From DASYRM01 sp036004405 (GTDB lineage: Bacteria; Acidobacteriota; Vicinamibacteria; Vicinamibacterales; UBA2999), in contig DASYRM010000061.1 of the NCBI GenBank assembly GCA_036004405.1, positions 1 to 64,000 of the forward strand: a DNA stretch of 64,000 nucleotides, given 5' to 3'. Each line of letters opens with the position of its first letter. The stretch's first letter is position 1. The notes under the pieces were generated by a model that saw only the letters and a program-made list of their open reading frames with translations, was not told where the DNA came from and did not search any database. The translations under genes were made by a program, and so were the position numbers. Shown one piece after another: positions 1 through 8,643 of the stretch.

Positions 1-2375
1 AACGAGCCGCCGCTGTTCACCGTGCGATACACCGCGCGCGCCGCACCGCCCGCGCCGTGCACGGTGACGGCAATGCGGGCGCCGATGGCCGCGCGGTTGG
101 TCCGCGTGCCCACGAGCTCGAGACCGAGCCAGTCGCGTCCGTGGCCGGGGTTGGCGAAGAGCCGGAACGCGTGCGCGTCGCCAGGCGTCGCGCCGCCGAC
201 CCTGAAAAGGATGTCGAGATCGCCGTCACCGTCGATGTCGGCAAACGCCACCCCGTGCCCTTTGTGCAGCTCGCCCGTGCCCGACGACACGGTGACGTCC
301 GAGAACGAACGACCCTCGCGGTTGTGCAGCAGCACCGCGCCCACCGTGGCAGCGTACGACGGGCTGCCGGAGCCGAGATAGATGTCGGGATAGCCGTCGT
401 TGTCCACGTCGCCGAAACTGGACCCCATGGGCATGTAGACGCGATCGAGCCCCACCTGTGCGGTGACGTCGGCGAACGTGCCGTTTCCCAGATTGCGATA
501 GAGCTTCATCGTGCCGGCGTTCGGCGGCCGCCCCAGATAGCGGCGGGCGGTCTCGTCCACCGACAGAAAGTAGCTCGAGACCAGCAGATCGTCCCAGCCG
601 TCGTTGTCGTAGTCGAAGAACCAGGTCGGGAAGCCGCGCTCCGGCCCCGGCACGCCCGCCTGCTCGGACACCTCGGTGAACGTACGGTTGCCGTTGTTCC
701 GGTAGAGGAAGTTGCCGCCGCCGAGATTCGTCAGGTAGAAGTCCACGTCGCCGTCGCGGTCGTAGTCGGCCGCCGCGACACTCTTCGTGAACGCACTGCG
801 CGCCACGCCCGCAGCCGGCGCAATGTCCTCGAAGGTGCCGTTGCCGCGGTTGCGGAACAGCTGCGACGGCCGGTTCTCGTTGCCGACGAACAGGTCGAGG
901 AAGCCGTCGTTGTCGACATCGGCCCACACGGCCGTTTGCGTGCTCGTGGCCGGGCTGGCCAGACCGCTGGCCACCGTGACGTCGGTAAACGTGCCATCGC
1001 AGTTGTTCCGCAGCAGCGACTTGCGCTGCGGCTGCTCCCACCCGCCGCGCAGCACCAGCACGTCCTTGCAGCCGTCGTTGTCGTAGTCGGCCTGCACCAG
1101 GTTCAAGCCGCCGAGCTCGCCTCCGAGGCCGGCGCGCGCGGCCCGATCGTGAAAGCGGCCATCCGGCCCACGGCGAAAGAGCTGCATGGCACCGCAGCTG
1201 TCGAAATTGGAGGTCAGAATCTCCAGCGAGCCGTCGTTGTCGAAGTCGTCCACAATGACGCCGCCCGCCGACGAGAACGAGTCGACGCCGAGCGCGGGCG
1301 CCACGTCGGTGAAACGGCCGATGCTCTCGCCCGACTCGAACGCCGACGGCGGGATGCGGTCGCCGGCCGGCACCCCCGTCGGATACGACCCTGCGGCCAT
1401 GTGCGCCAGATTCAACAGCCAGGTCAGCTCGCCGTCGCCAGGCCGGCGCCCGAGTGCTTTCATGAAGTAGTCGATCGCGGTCTTGGCCCCGCGCGGGTCC
1501 GCGAGGGGCGCCGGCTTCGGCGACAACAGGCAGCGATCGCCCGGCGTGCGATAGGCGCCGTTGTCCATCTCCGCTTTGTGCAGGTACGCGACGCCGAGCA
1601 TCTCCTCGAGCTGCGCGAGCGCCTCGGGAAAGTGCTTGAGCGCTCCCGGATACGCCTGCTCGAAGCGTGCAATCGTCTCGGCCATGCGGCCGTCGTAGGC
1701 GTGGATCTGGCCCAGGATGACGTCGGCCTGGATCACGTCCACCGGATCCGGCGCCAGCGAGCTGACGGCCGTCTTCATCGACGCCGTCAGCTCCGTCATC
1801 GATACGATCATCTCGGCCAGCGACGACCGGCGCACCTCGCAGATCTCCTGCGGGTGCATGTTCCAGTCGTCGTGCGCCTTCGGTGCTTCTTGCAGGATCG
1901 TGTTGGCTTCGGCAAAGCCGTCCACGCTCACGGTGGGCTGCACGGCGCCGCTGGCGGCGATGCCGGCGATTTCCGTGGAGCGCAGGCGCGGACGGCCCGT
2001 TCGCGGCTCGGCCAGCTGCACGACGCCGAACCCGGTCGGCAGGCGGATCACGCCGCTCGTCGCACCGGGGGCAAGCGCCGCCAGCGCGTCGCGCAGCTCG
2101 GCGCGCAGCTCGCCGAGGACCACGGGGCCGATGACGCCGCCGCGCGCCGCCGACGGATCGATCGATTCGCTGGCCGCGAGCGTGCCGGCGTCGGCGCCGC
2201 GCCGCAGACGCTCGGCCACCTCGCGCGCCGCGCTCTCGGTGCTGACGACGATCAGCCGGAACGTCACCTCGCGGCCGCCCGGAGGCGCCTGCGCCGGCCG
2301 CGCGGCGGCCGTGAACTGCCACACGACCAGGGCGGCGACGACGGCGACGGCCACTGCGCGGGTGGTGCGCGGCAT
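1..2375 (-). CDS. Secreted PpiC-type isomerase / TPR / CRTAC1 (FG-GAP, ASPIC-UnbV) fusion, C-terminus outside window
   Basis: The reading frame runs from an ATG at 2375 off the left edge, so 791 codons are visible. An N-terminal signal peptide (hydrophobic VAVVAALVV, then ARPAQA) is followed at about residues 35-125 by a parvulin-like domain: a conserved GGVIGPV stretch, then LAPGATS and the GFGVVQL ending. A helical TPR-like stretch follows, then several FG-GAP/VCBS repeats with Ca-binding loops such as DFDNDGS, DVDNDGF and DYDRDGD. The last visible residues (VYRTVNSGG) look like the start of an ASPIC/UnbV module. CRTAC1 proteins are secreted beta-propellers that are common in acidobacteria; the parvulin front end is unusual. 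No Shine-Dalgarno sequence is present; a TATCAT box lies 8 nt upstream. Function is inferred as extracytoplasmic protein folding or binding. Confidence 0.85.
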   Translation of the reverse strand, partial: MPRTTRAVAVAVVAALVVWQFTAAARPAQAPPGGREVTFRLIVVSTESAAREVAERLRRGADAGTLAASESIDPSAARGGVIGPVVLGELRAELRDALAALAPGATSGVIRLPTGFGVVQLAEPRTGRPRLRSTEIAGIAASGAVQPTVSVDGFAEANTILQEAPKAHDDWNMHPQEICEVRRSSLAEMIVSMTELTASMKTAVSSLAPDPVDVIQADVILGQIHAYDGRMAETIARFEQAYPGALKHFPEALAQLEEMLGVAYLHKAEMDNGAYRTPGDRCLLSPKPAPLADPRGAKTAIDYFMKALGRRPGDGELTWLLNLAHMAAGSYPTGVPAGDRIPPSAFESGESIGRFTDVAPALGVDSFSSAGGVIVDDFDNDGSLEILTSNFDSCGAMQLFRRGPDGRFHDRAARAGLGGELGGLNLVQADYDNDGCKDVLVLRGGWEQPQRKSLLRNNCDGTFTDVTVASGLASPATSTQTAVWADVDNDGFLDLFVGNENRPSQLFRNRGNGTFEDIAPAAGVARSAFTKSVAAADYDRDGDVDFYLTNLGGGNFLYRNNGNRTFTEVSEQAGVPGPERGFPTWFFDYDNDGWDDLLVSSYFLSVDETARRYLGRPPNAGTMKLYRNLGNGTFADVTAQVGLDRVYMPMGSSFGDVDNDGYPDIYLGSGSPSYAATVGAVLLHNREGRSFSDVTVSSGTGELHKGHGVAFADIDGDGDLDILFRVGGATPGDAHAFRLFANPGHGRDWLGLELVGTRTNRAAIGARIAVTVHGAGGAARAVYRTVNSGGS

Positions 2376-2382
2376 TGCCGCG

Positions 2383-2389
2383 TATGATA
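2383..2389. promoter_or_regulatory. Symmetric -10 element shared by two divergent genes
   Basis: TATGATA reads as TATGAT rightward and TATCAT leftward. The rightward start codon is 6 nt away and the leftward one 8 nt away, with only 19 bp between the two ATGs. Both transcripts would start at or next to their start codons. Any -35 elements would lie inside the opposite gene. Confidence 0.5.
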
Positions 2390-2394
2390 GCCGC

Positions 2395-4197
2395 ATGCCT
2401 CGAACGCTCACGATTTCCGCGTGTTTACTGCTTGCGCTGGCCGTGCCGGCCGTGGCGCAGGTACCCGATGGCGCGGCCACGTTCAACCGCGCGTGCGCCA
2501 GCTGCCATCGCGAAGGCCAGACCACCGCGCCCACGCCGACGGTACTGCGGCAGCTGACGCCGGAAGGCATCCTCAACGCGATCACGCAGGGGCGCATGCA
2601 GGTGCAGGGCGCCACGCTGTCCGACGCCGAACGCCGCGCGGTGGCCGAATTCGTGGCGGGCCGCGCGCTCGCAACGGCGACGACCGCGGTGGCGAATCGG
2701 TGCACGACGTCGCCGGCGATGAGCGACACGGCTACTACACCGGGATGGAACGGGTGGGGCAACGGCGTCGCCAACACGCGCTTTGCCGCCACCGCGGGCC
2801 TCACGGCCGCGGATCTGCCGCGCCTCAAGCTGAAGTGGGCCTTCGGCTACGCCGGCGTGAACGCGGCGCGCGCACAGCCGACCATCGCGGGCGGCCGGCT
2901 CTTCGTGGCCAGCGAGAATGGCGAGGCGCACGCGCTCGACCCGAAGACCGGCTGCACCTATTGGACTTTCCGCGCGCAGGCCGGCATCCGCACCGGTCTG
3001 AGCGTCGGGCCGTATAAGAACGCGTCCGGATCGGGCCAGGCGGTGTACTTCGGTGACGTCAAGGCCAACGCCTATGCCGTGGACGCGCAGACCGGCCGCC
3101 AGCTGTGGGTGCGCAAGGTGGACGACCACCTGGCCGCGTCGCTCACCGGCGCGCCTACCGTGTGGGGCGGCAAGGTCTTCGTGCCGGTGCAGGGGCTCAA
3201 CGAAGAAGGACAGGGCGGCACCGGCAAGTATCCGTGCTGCACCTTCCGCGGCAGCCTCGTGGCGCTCGACGCGAACAGCGGCGCCGTGCTGTGGAAGACC
3301 TACACGGTGGATGCGCCGCAGCCGCGGGGGAAGAACAAGGAAGGCATTCAGATGTCGGGACCCGCGGGCGGCGGGATCTGGTCGTCCCCTACCGTGGATA
3401 CCAAGCGCGGTCTCGTCTACGTCGCCACCGGCAACGCCTACGCCGATCCGCCGCAGAAGATGACCAACGCCGTGCTCGCGATGGACGTGCAGACCGGCGC
3501 GGTGAAGTGGGTGCGGCAGACCACGCCCAACGACAGCTGGACGCTCGGCTGCCAGGCGCAGAACCCGGACAATCCGGCCTGCCCCGCCACGCTCGGCCCC
3601 GATCACGACTTCTCCGCGTCGCCCTCGCTCACCACGGTGAACGGCCGCGATCTGCTGGTGCTCCCGCAGAAGTCGGGCCTCGCGTGGGCCATCGATCCCG
3701 ATAAGAACGGCGAAGTGGTGTGGCAGCGCCGCATCGGTCAGGGCAGCGGCCTGGGCGGCCAATGGGGCGGCGCCGTGGACGGGCAGCAGGCCTACTTCGG
3801 CGTGTCGGACATGCTGTCGCCCAACCCGGGCGGCATGCGGGCGGTGAACCTGGCGACGGGCGAGATGGCGTGGAGCGTCGATCCGCAGAAACCGCTCTGC
3901 GGTGAGGGGCGCACGTGCCGTGCCTCGCAAGGCGCGGCCGTGACCGTGATTCCGGGCGCGGTGTTCTCCGGGTCGCTCGACGGCGGCATGCGCGCCTACT
4001 CCACCACCGACGGCAAGATCATGTGGACCTACGACAGCAACCGCGAGTTCCAGACAGTGAACAACGTGAAAGCGATCGGCGGCGGCCTCGAAGGCCCGGG
4101 CGCGATCGTCTCCGGGGGGATGCTCTACTTCAACTCCGGCTACGGCGGCTTCGTCGGCAACCCCGGCAACGTCCTCCTCGCCTTCGGGGTTGATTAG
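2395..4197 (+). CDS. Secreted cytochrome c / PQQ beta-propeller dehydrogenase (polyvinyl-alcohol dehydrogenase-like)
   Basis: 600 aa. A signal peptide (residues 1-21, ending AVAQ) is followed by a small cytochrome c module with heme motif CASCH at residues 34-38. From about residue 110 an eight-bladed PQQ/BamB-like propeller follows, with repeated blade signatures such as AHALDPKTG, AYAVDAQTGRQLW, VALDANSG and AMDVQTG. This order matches PVA dehydrogenase-like quinohemoproteins, which oxidise alcohol groups in the periplasm and pass electrons to the fused heme. The substrate cannot be read from sequence. I chose ATG 2395 because it starts a clean signal peptide; the frame is open much further upstream, but only antisense to the divergent gene. 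No SD is visible, and a -10 box lies 6 nt upstream. Confidence 0.85.
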   Translation: MPRTLTISACLLLALAVPAVAQVPDGAATFNRACASCHREGQTTAPTPTVLRQLTPEGILNAITQGRMQVQGATLSDAERRAVAEFVAGRALATATTAVANRCTTSPAMSDTATTPGWNGWGNGVANTRFAATAGLTAADLPRLKLKWAFGYAGVNAARAQPTIAGGRLFVASENGEAHALDPKTGCTYWTFRAQAGIRTGLSVGPYKNASGSGQAVYFGDVKANAYAVDAQTGRQLWVRKVDDHLAASLTGAPTVWGGKVFVPVQGLNEEGQGGTGKYPCCTFRGSLVALDANSGAVLWKTYTVDAPQPRGKNKEGIQMSGPAGGGIWSSPTVDTKRGLVYVATGNAYADPPQKMTNAVLAMDVQTGAVKWVRQTTPNDSWTLGCQAQNPDNPACPATLGPDHDFSASPSLTTVNGRDLLVLPQKSGLAWAIDPDKNGEVVWQRRIGQGSGLGGQWGGAVDGQQAYFGVSDMLSPNPGGMRAVNLATGEMAWSVDPQKPLCGEGRTCRASQGAAVTVIPGAVFSGSLDGGMRAYSTTDGKIMWTYDSNREFQTVNNVKAIGGGLEGPGAIVSGGMLYFNSGYGGFVGNPGNVLLAFGVD

Positions 4198-4211
4198 TCG
4201 AACACCCGACG

Positions 4212-5549
4212 ATGAGGTCGTGGCATGACGCTCGAATCGATATCGTCGACGGCGGCTCGATCGACGCCACACAACGAACACTGATCATCGGCATCGTCAC
4301 GGCGACGCTGCTGACATTGGCCGTCGTGATCGCCGACCTGGCGATCGGCGGACGCCCTGACCCGCCGACGCTGCGCGCCGCGGCCACGCTGCTGGATGGC
4401 GCTTGGCGATTCCACACCGGCGATGACCCACACTGGGCCGACCCCAATTCAGATGACCATGATTGGGAAACGGTCGACATGACCGCCCTGCCGGGCAGCC
4501 ACGACGGCGACGTGGGTCTGCCCGATTACGTCGGCGGGTGGATGGCGCACGGTCACCCCGCTTATCACGGTTACGCCTGGTACCGGCGCGCGGTCACGGT
4601 GCCGGCCGGACGCGCCTCGTGGGAGATCCTCGGGCCGACACTTGTCGAGGACGGCTACGAACTCTATTGGAACGGCCAACGGCTCGGCGGGTCGGGCAGG
4701 CTGGGCGCCAACCCGCGTGTCGTCGGCACACGTCCGCTGCGGTTCGAACTTCCCGCCGATGCGGCGGGCACCCGTGGCGTGCTCGCGGTTCGCGTATACA
4801 TGCGCCCCGGGTCCGGGAGCAGCGCAGACGGCGGCGGCATGCACAGCCCGCCCATACTGGCTCCCCAGCCGATCGGCGATGCGCTCCACCGCGTGCAATG
4901 GCATCGAACCATCGCCGGTTACATCGTCGATGTGATCGAGCCGCTCGCCATGCTGGCACTCATCGGCCTGGGGCTCGTGTGCCGGTCGCGGAGCAGTCAC
5001 AAGGGTTTCCTGATCTGTGCCAGCGTCGCCCTGGCGCTGACGGCAGCCAGGCGCCTCAACAATGCGATCGTCGCGTGGACCGATCTGCAAGATCTGGCCA
5101 CCTATGGGTGGCTGGCGTCCGTGATGTGGGTGCCAACCGTGGCCGCCTGGACGTTGGCCTGGAACCGCTGGTGCCCGGTTCCGTGGCGAAGCATCGATGT
5201 ATCGGCGACAGTGCTGGCGGTCGCCGGGATTGCGGGCGCCGTGATGCATTCGGCGGTGGTGACGAGCGGCAGCCGGCTCGGGTCGCTGGCGCTGTTTGTC
5301 GTCATCGGTGCGCGCATCGCCGGCAGCGGACCCCTGCGGATCCTGGCGCCCATCACGCTAGCCTCGATCATGGCCGGAATCTTCGGCGGCGAGCTGCTCG
5401 ATCCGATAGGGGTGCCAGGCATCTGGTTTCCGTTCGGCATCGGCGTGTCGCGAACGCAGTACATCTATGCGATCGCCGTCCCGCTCCTGGCCGTCCTGAT
5501 CGTGCGGACGCTGCCTCTTAGCGAGAGACCGTCTTCAGCGCCGCGATGA
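4212..5549 (+). CDS. Orphan membrane protein with extracellular jelly-roll-like domain and 7TM-like region
   Basis: 445 aa. One N-terminal transmembrane segment (about 22-44, LIIGIVTATLLTLAVVIADL) precedes a roughly 160-residue extracytoplasmic domain. That domain has the signatures of a galactose-binding/sugar-hydrolase-type jelly roll (LLDGAWRFHTGDD, WYRRAVTVPAG, YELYWNGQRLGG). About seven hydrophobic helices fill residues 245-440. This is the layout of 7TMR-DISM sensory modules, which normally carry a kinase, cyclase or GGDEF output; here the protein ends directly after the last helix. The stop of the upstream PQQ gene is 14 nt away, so co-transcription is likely. The 3' end overlaps hisC on the other strand by 32 bp. 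Ligand and signalling partner are unknown. Confidence 0.7.
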   Translation: MRSWHDARIDIVDGGSIDATQRTLIIGIVTATLLTLAVVIADLAIGGRPDPPTLRAAATLLDGAWRFHTGDDPHWADPNSDDHDWETVDMTALPGSHDGDVGLPDYVGGWMAHGHPAYHGYAWYRRAVTVPAGRASWEILGPTLVEDGYELYWNGQRLGGSGRLGANPRVVGTRPLRFELPADAAGTRGVLAVRVYMRPGSGSSADGGGMHSPPILAPQPIGDALHRVQWHRTIAGYIVDVIEPLAMLALIGLGLVCRSRSSHKGFLICASVALALTAARRLNNAIVAWTDLQDLATYGWLASVMWVPTVAAWTLAWNRWCPVPWRSIDVSATVLAVAGIAGAVMHSAVVTSGSRLGSLALFVVIGARIAGSGPLRILAPITLASIMAGIFGGELLDPIGVPGIWFPFGIGVSRTQYIYAIAVPLLAVLIVRTLPLSERPSSAPR

Positions 5550-6627
5550 GCGCGTCGGTGTGTTCCGGCTTCCCCACTGAAATCCGCAGGCAGTCGCGCA
5601 GGCCGTCCTTGTCGAAGTAGCGCACGAGCACGCCCTGCTTCTCGATCGCCTGCTTCACGGCCTTGGCGTCGCGGCCGCCGGTGACGCGGCACAGCACGAA
5701 GTTGGTTTCGCTCGGCAGCGGCTCGACCCACTCGAGCGCGCGCAGCGCCTCCGTCATACGCTGGCGCTCGGCCGTGATGGCCACCACGCTGCGATCGAGC
5801 CAGGGGCGATCCTGCATGGCGGCAATCGCCATCACCGTGCCGGCGACGTTGGGCGTGTACGGCTGCTTCACCTTCCACAGGTGCTTGATGACCGGCAGCG
5901 GAAACACGCCGTAGCCCACGCGCAGACCCGCCATGCCCGCGAGCTTGCTGAACGTCCGCAGCACGACGAGGTTGCCGCGCTCGGGTACCAGCGGCGCCAG
6001 CGACTGCTGGGTGCTGAAGTCGATGTAGGCCTCGTCCACCACCACCACCACGGGCAGATCGAGCAGCCGCAGCAGATCGGCGCGCGGGGTGATCGAGCCG
6101 TCGGGGTTGTTCGGGTTGGTCACGAACAGCAGCTTCGGCGGCACGCCCGACGCTTCCAGCGCGCGCACCGTACCCTCGACCGCATCGATATCCACCGAGA
6201 AGTCGCGGCGGCGCGGAACCGACACGTACTGGGCGCCGAGGACGTCGGCCTCCCACTTGTACATGCCGAACGTCGGCGGCAGATCGACGATCATCTGCCC
6301 CGGCTCGACAAAGGCGCGCGCCAGCAGGTCGATCACTTCGTCGCCGCCGGCGCCGCACATGATGTGCTCCATCGGCACGCCGACAAAGGCGCTCAGCGCC
6401 TCGCGCAGCGCCGTCTGGTCGGGATCCGGATAGATGTGCAGTTCACGGGACGCGGCCACCGCCTCCAGCGCCCGCGGCGAGGTGCCGTAGGGGTTCTCGT
6501 TCGCATCGAGCTTCACGATCCGATCGGCCGGAAGACCGAGCCGGCGTGACAGCACGTCGAGCGGCACGATGGGCGCGTAGGGCTGCATGCCACGCACGTG
6601 CGGGGCGATCAAGGACTCAACGTTCAT
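5518..6627 (-). CDS. hisC: Histidinol-phosphate aminotransferase
   Basis: 369 aa, the usual length of HisC, a fold-type I PLP aminotransferase of cytoplasmic histidine synthesis that converts imidazole-acetol phosphate and glutamate to histidinol phosphate. Recognisable are the DANENPYG substrate loop (41-48), NPNNPDG (171-177), DEAYIDF (198-204) with the PLP-nitrogen Asp198, the Schiff-base Lys228 in TFSKLAGMAGLR, and Arg236. Start 6627 gives the family's N-terminus; the frame extends further upstream into repetitive DNA but adds no conserved sequence. No other his genes are in the window. A TACCAT box lies 6 nt before the ATG and no SD is visible. Confidence 0.92.
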   Translation of the reverse strand: MNVESLIAPHVRGMQPYAPIVPLDVLSRRLGLPADRIVKLDANENPYGTSPRALEAVAASRELHIYPDPDQTALREALSAFVGVPMEHIMCGAGGDEVIDLLARAFVEPGQMIVDLPPTFGMYKWEADVLGAQYVSVPRRRDFSVDIDAVEGTVRALEASGVPPKLLFVTNPNNPDGSITPRADLLRLLDLPVVVVVDEAYIDFSTQQSLAPLVPERGNLVVLRTFSKLAGMAGLRVGYGVFPLPVIKHLWKVKQPYTPNVAGTVMAIAAMQDRPWLDRSVVAITAERQRMTEALRALEWVEPLPSETNFVLCRVTGGRDAKAVKQAIEKQGVLVRYFDKDGLRDCLRISVGKPEHTDALIAALKTVSR

Positions 6628-6633
6628 GCGGCC

Positions 6634-6639
6634 ATGGTA
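6634..6639 (-). promoter_or_regulatory. -10-like TACCAT for hisC, leaderless spacing
   Basis: TACCAT on the minus strand ends 6 nt before the hisC ATG. The same hexamer stands 9 nt before the SDR gene at 22358. No -35 is convincing. Confidence 0.35.
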
Positions 6640-6667
6640 CTTGAGGCCGCACGAACGTTGGGCCTGG

Positions 6668-6692
6668 CCTTGGGCCTTAGACCTTGGGCCTT
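6668..6692. repeat. Direct repeat CCTTGGGCCTT x2
   Basis: Two exact 11-bp copies (6668-6678 and 6682-6692), offset by 14 bp, lie between hisC and the MFS gene directly upstream of the MFS -10. A further TTGGGCC lies at 6658-6664. They could be operator half-sites or a small unstable repeat. Confidence 0.5.
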
Positions 6693-6695
6693 GGC

Positions 6696-6701
6696 TATAA
6701 T
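6696..6701 (+). promoter_or_regulatory. Consensus -10 TATAAT for the MFS gene
   Basis: A perfect TATAAT stands 11 nt before ATG 6713, predicting a leader of about 5 nt. No SD lies in the gap. A -35 at the right distance is not obvious; TTGGGC at 6670 would need a 20-bp spacer. Confidence 0.5.
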
Positions 6702-6712
6702 CCGCGCGGCTC

Positions 6713-7972
6713 ATGACGAACGGAACTGGACGCGGCTCGCGGGTGCGCTACCGCGTGCTGTGGATGGCGTTCCTGCTCGCGATCGTCACCTTTCTCGATC
6801 GCGTCTGCATCTCGTTTGCCGCCCCCCACATGATGGACGACCTCGGGCTCACGATGGTCCAAATGAGCCTGGTCTTCAGCGCCTTCACGCTCGCCTACTC
6901 GCTGTTCGAAGTGCCTTCGGGATGGCTGGGCGACGTGGTCGGCCCCCGGCGCGTGCTCACGCGCATCGTCTTGTGGTGGTCGGCGTTCACGATGCTCACC
7001 GGCGCGGCTCAGGGCAACCGGTCGCTCCTGGCCATCCGGTTTCTGTTCGGCGCGGGCGAAGCCGGTGCGTTTCCGAACGCCGTGCGCAGCTTCTCGCAGT
7101 GGTTTCCCGCACGCGAGCGCGGCAAGGCGAACGGCGTGCTCTTCTTCGGCTCGCGCCTGGGCGGCGCGCTCACGGCGCCGCTGGCGCTGGCGCTGATTCA
7201 GTGGTGGGGCTGGCGGGCGAGCTTCGCCGCCTTCGGATGCATCGGCGTAGTGTGGGCCGCGGTGTGGTACTTCACCTACCGCGATCGTCCAGCCGATCAC
7301 CCTGACGTGGACGCCACCGAGCTGGCGTGGATCACGCAGGACACGCCGGCCGCCGCGCATGCCGTCCACACGCCGTGGGCAGCGATCCTCTCGAGCCGCA
7401 ACCTCTACGCGATCTGCGCGATGTACTTTGCGCTCGGCTACGGCCTGTATTTCTACTTCACGTGGCTCCCCACCTATCTCACGCGCGAGCTGGGCTTCTC
7501 CATGGCCACTGGCGGCTTCTTCTCGGCGCTGCCCTTTCTGCTCGCCGGCGCCGCCAACCTCGCGGGCGGCTGGTACACCGACCACCTGGCGCGCACGCGC
7601 GGCCTGCGGACGGCGCGTTGCACGCTCGGGTCGCTGTCATTTGCGACGTGCGCGGCGTTGCTGCTCACCTCGACGGCGGTCCCCTCACCGATCGTCAAGG
7701 CGTTGCTGCTGGCGCTGGCGCTCGCGTCGGCCGACTTCGCGCTGAGCGCGTGCTGGGCCGTGTGTCTGGACGTCGGCGCCACGCACGCAGGCGTGGTCAC
7801 CGGGTTCATGAACACGAGCGGCAATCTCGGGGGGCTGATTGGACCGCTGGTGGTCGGCCTGATGGTCGAACGCTGGCAGTCGTGGACCTACCCGTTCTAC
7901 GTCACCGCCGCGGTGTATGTCGTGGGTGCGGTTGCGTGGCTGTGGATCGACCCGCGACAACGGATTGCCTAG
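6713..7972 (+). CDS. MFS transporter, anion:cation symporter (ACS)-like
   Basis: 419 aa with 12 predicted membrane helices. The N-terminal half shows the ACS/hexuronate-type pattern: FLDRVCISFAAP in helix 1, VPSGWLGDVVGPR in the 2-3 loop (the MFS A-motif position) and RFLFGAGEAGAFPN in helix 4. Such inner-membrane carriers take up organic anions such as hexuronates, glucarate or tartrate with protons. The gene stands alone, so its substrate is not indicated. Its stop shares the palindrome CTAG with the stop of the convergent DUF4389 gene. Confidence 0.85.
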   Translation: MTNGTGRGSRVRYRVLWMAFLLAIVTFLDRVCISFAAPHMMDDLGLTMVQMSLVFSAFTLAYSLFEVPSGWLGDVVGPRRVLTRIVLWWSAFTMLTGAAQGNRSLLAIRFLFGAGEAGAFPNAVRSFSQWFPARERGKANGVLFFGSRLGGALTAPLALALIQWWGWRASFAAFGCIGVVWAAVWYFTYRDRPADHPDVDATELAWITQDTPAAAHAVHTPWAAILSSRNLYAICAMYFALGYGLYFYFTWLPTYLTRELGFSMATGGFFSALPFLLAGAANLAGGWYTDHLARTRGLRTARCTLGSLSFATCAALLLTSTAVPSPIVKALLLALALASADFALSACWAVCLDVGATHAGVVTGFMNTSGNLGGLIGPLVVGLMVERWQSWTYPFYVTAAVYVVGAVAWLWIDPRQRIA

Positions 7973-8592
7973 TCGAGCGAGAACGGCGGGTAGTCGTCGA
8001 CCATGAGCAGCATGTAGGCCTCGACCCGCAGGCGCCACCGCATCGCGCCGACGCCGAAATCATAGAGCGCCTTCGGATACGCGCCGGTGAAGAGAATCAC
8101 GAACCACGCCGCGATGGTGGTGAAGCACCAGGCGATCATCAGGAAGACCAGCACGACGGCGTGCGGGATCACATAGATCAGGCGCAGCGCGATGCTGAGG
8201 CGGTCGCGCGCGGCCAATGGCTCGAGGATTTCGATCGACGCCGGATAGGGCGCGTCGCCGAATGGGGGATAGGGATCCTCGAACAGCATCAGGTACGAGA
8301 CCGCGCGCACGCGCCAGCGCAGGTAGAACGCCGTGAACTGGCGGATGCCGGTGATGTGGGTGCCGGCACTCACCAAAGTGAACCAGCTCACGATGGCCAT
8401 GAAGACGGCAACCGCACCCAGCAGTCCGCCTTCGCCGCTGGCGCTGCGATTGTCGGTGTTGTAGCCGAAGGCGAAGCCCGCGCCGCCGACGAGAATGATG
8501 TGCGGGATTGCCAGGAGCAGCCGGAAGAACGTCGTGAGCCGGTTGCGGTTGGCATAGGTCGGCTCGACACCCACGATGACGGGATACGACAT
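7969..8592 (-). CDS. DUF4389-type membrane protein
   Basis: 207 aa. Two related halves each carry a hydrophobic pair of helices followed by a conserved tail: FYLRWRVRAVSYLMLFEDPYPPF in the first half and MRWRLRVEAYMLL then DDYPPFSLD in the second. RLLLAIPHIILV, FTGAYPKALYDF and the closing YPPFSLD are typical of DUF4389. The function of the family is unknown. The start is supported by a TATAGT box 6 nt upstream and by the N-terminal YPV motif usual in these proteins. It converges on the MFS gene with a 4-bp overlap. Confidence 0.8.
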   Translation of the reverse strand: MSYPVIVGVEPTYANRNRLTTFFRLLLAIPHIILVGGAGFAFGYNTDNRSASGEGGLLGAVAVFMAIVSWFTLVSAGTHITGIRQFTAFYLRWRVRAVSYLMLFEDPYPPFGDAPYPASIEILEPLAARDRLSIALRLIYVIPHAVVLVFLMIAWCFTTIAAWFVILFTGAYPKALYDFGVGAMRWRLRVEAYMLLMVDDYPPFSLD

Positions 8593-8598
8593 GGCGAG

Positions 8599-8604
8599 AC
8601 TATA
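8599..8604 (-). promoter_or_regulatory. -10-like TATAGT for the DUF4389 gene
   Basis: Reads TATAGT on the minus strand and ends 6 nt before the ATG at 8592. No SD can fit, so a leaderless transcript is predicted. Confidence 0.45.
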
Positions 8605-8643
8605 CGCGCGCGGACGGTGGGGATCGAGCGGCGCCGCGGCCGG

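Noticed and set aside
226..2322. Long minus-strand open frame beside the CRTAC1 frame
   Set aside because: The +1 frame holds the signal peptide, parvulin and FG-GAP motifs; this one is Arg/Gly/Ala-rich without motifs.
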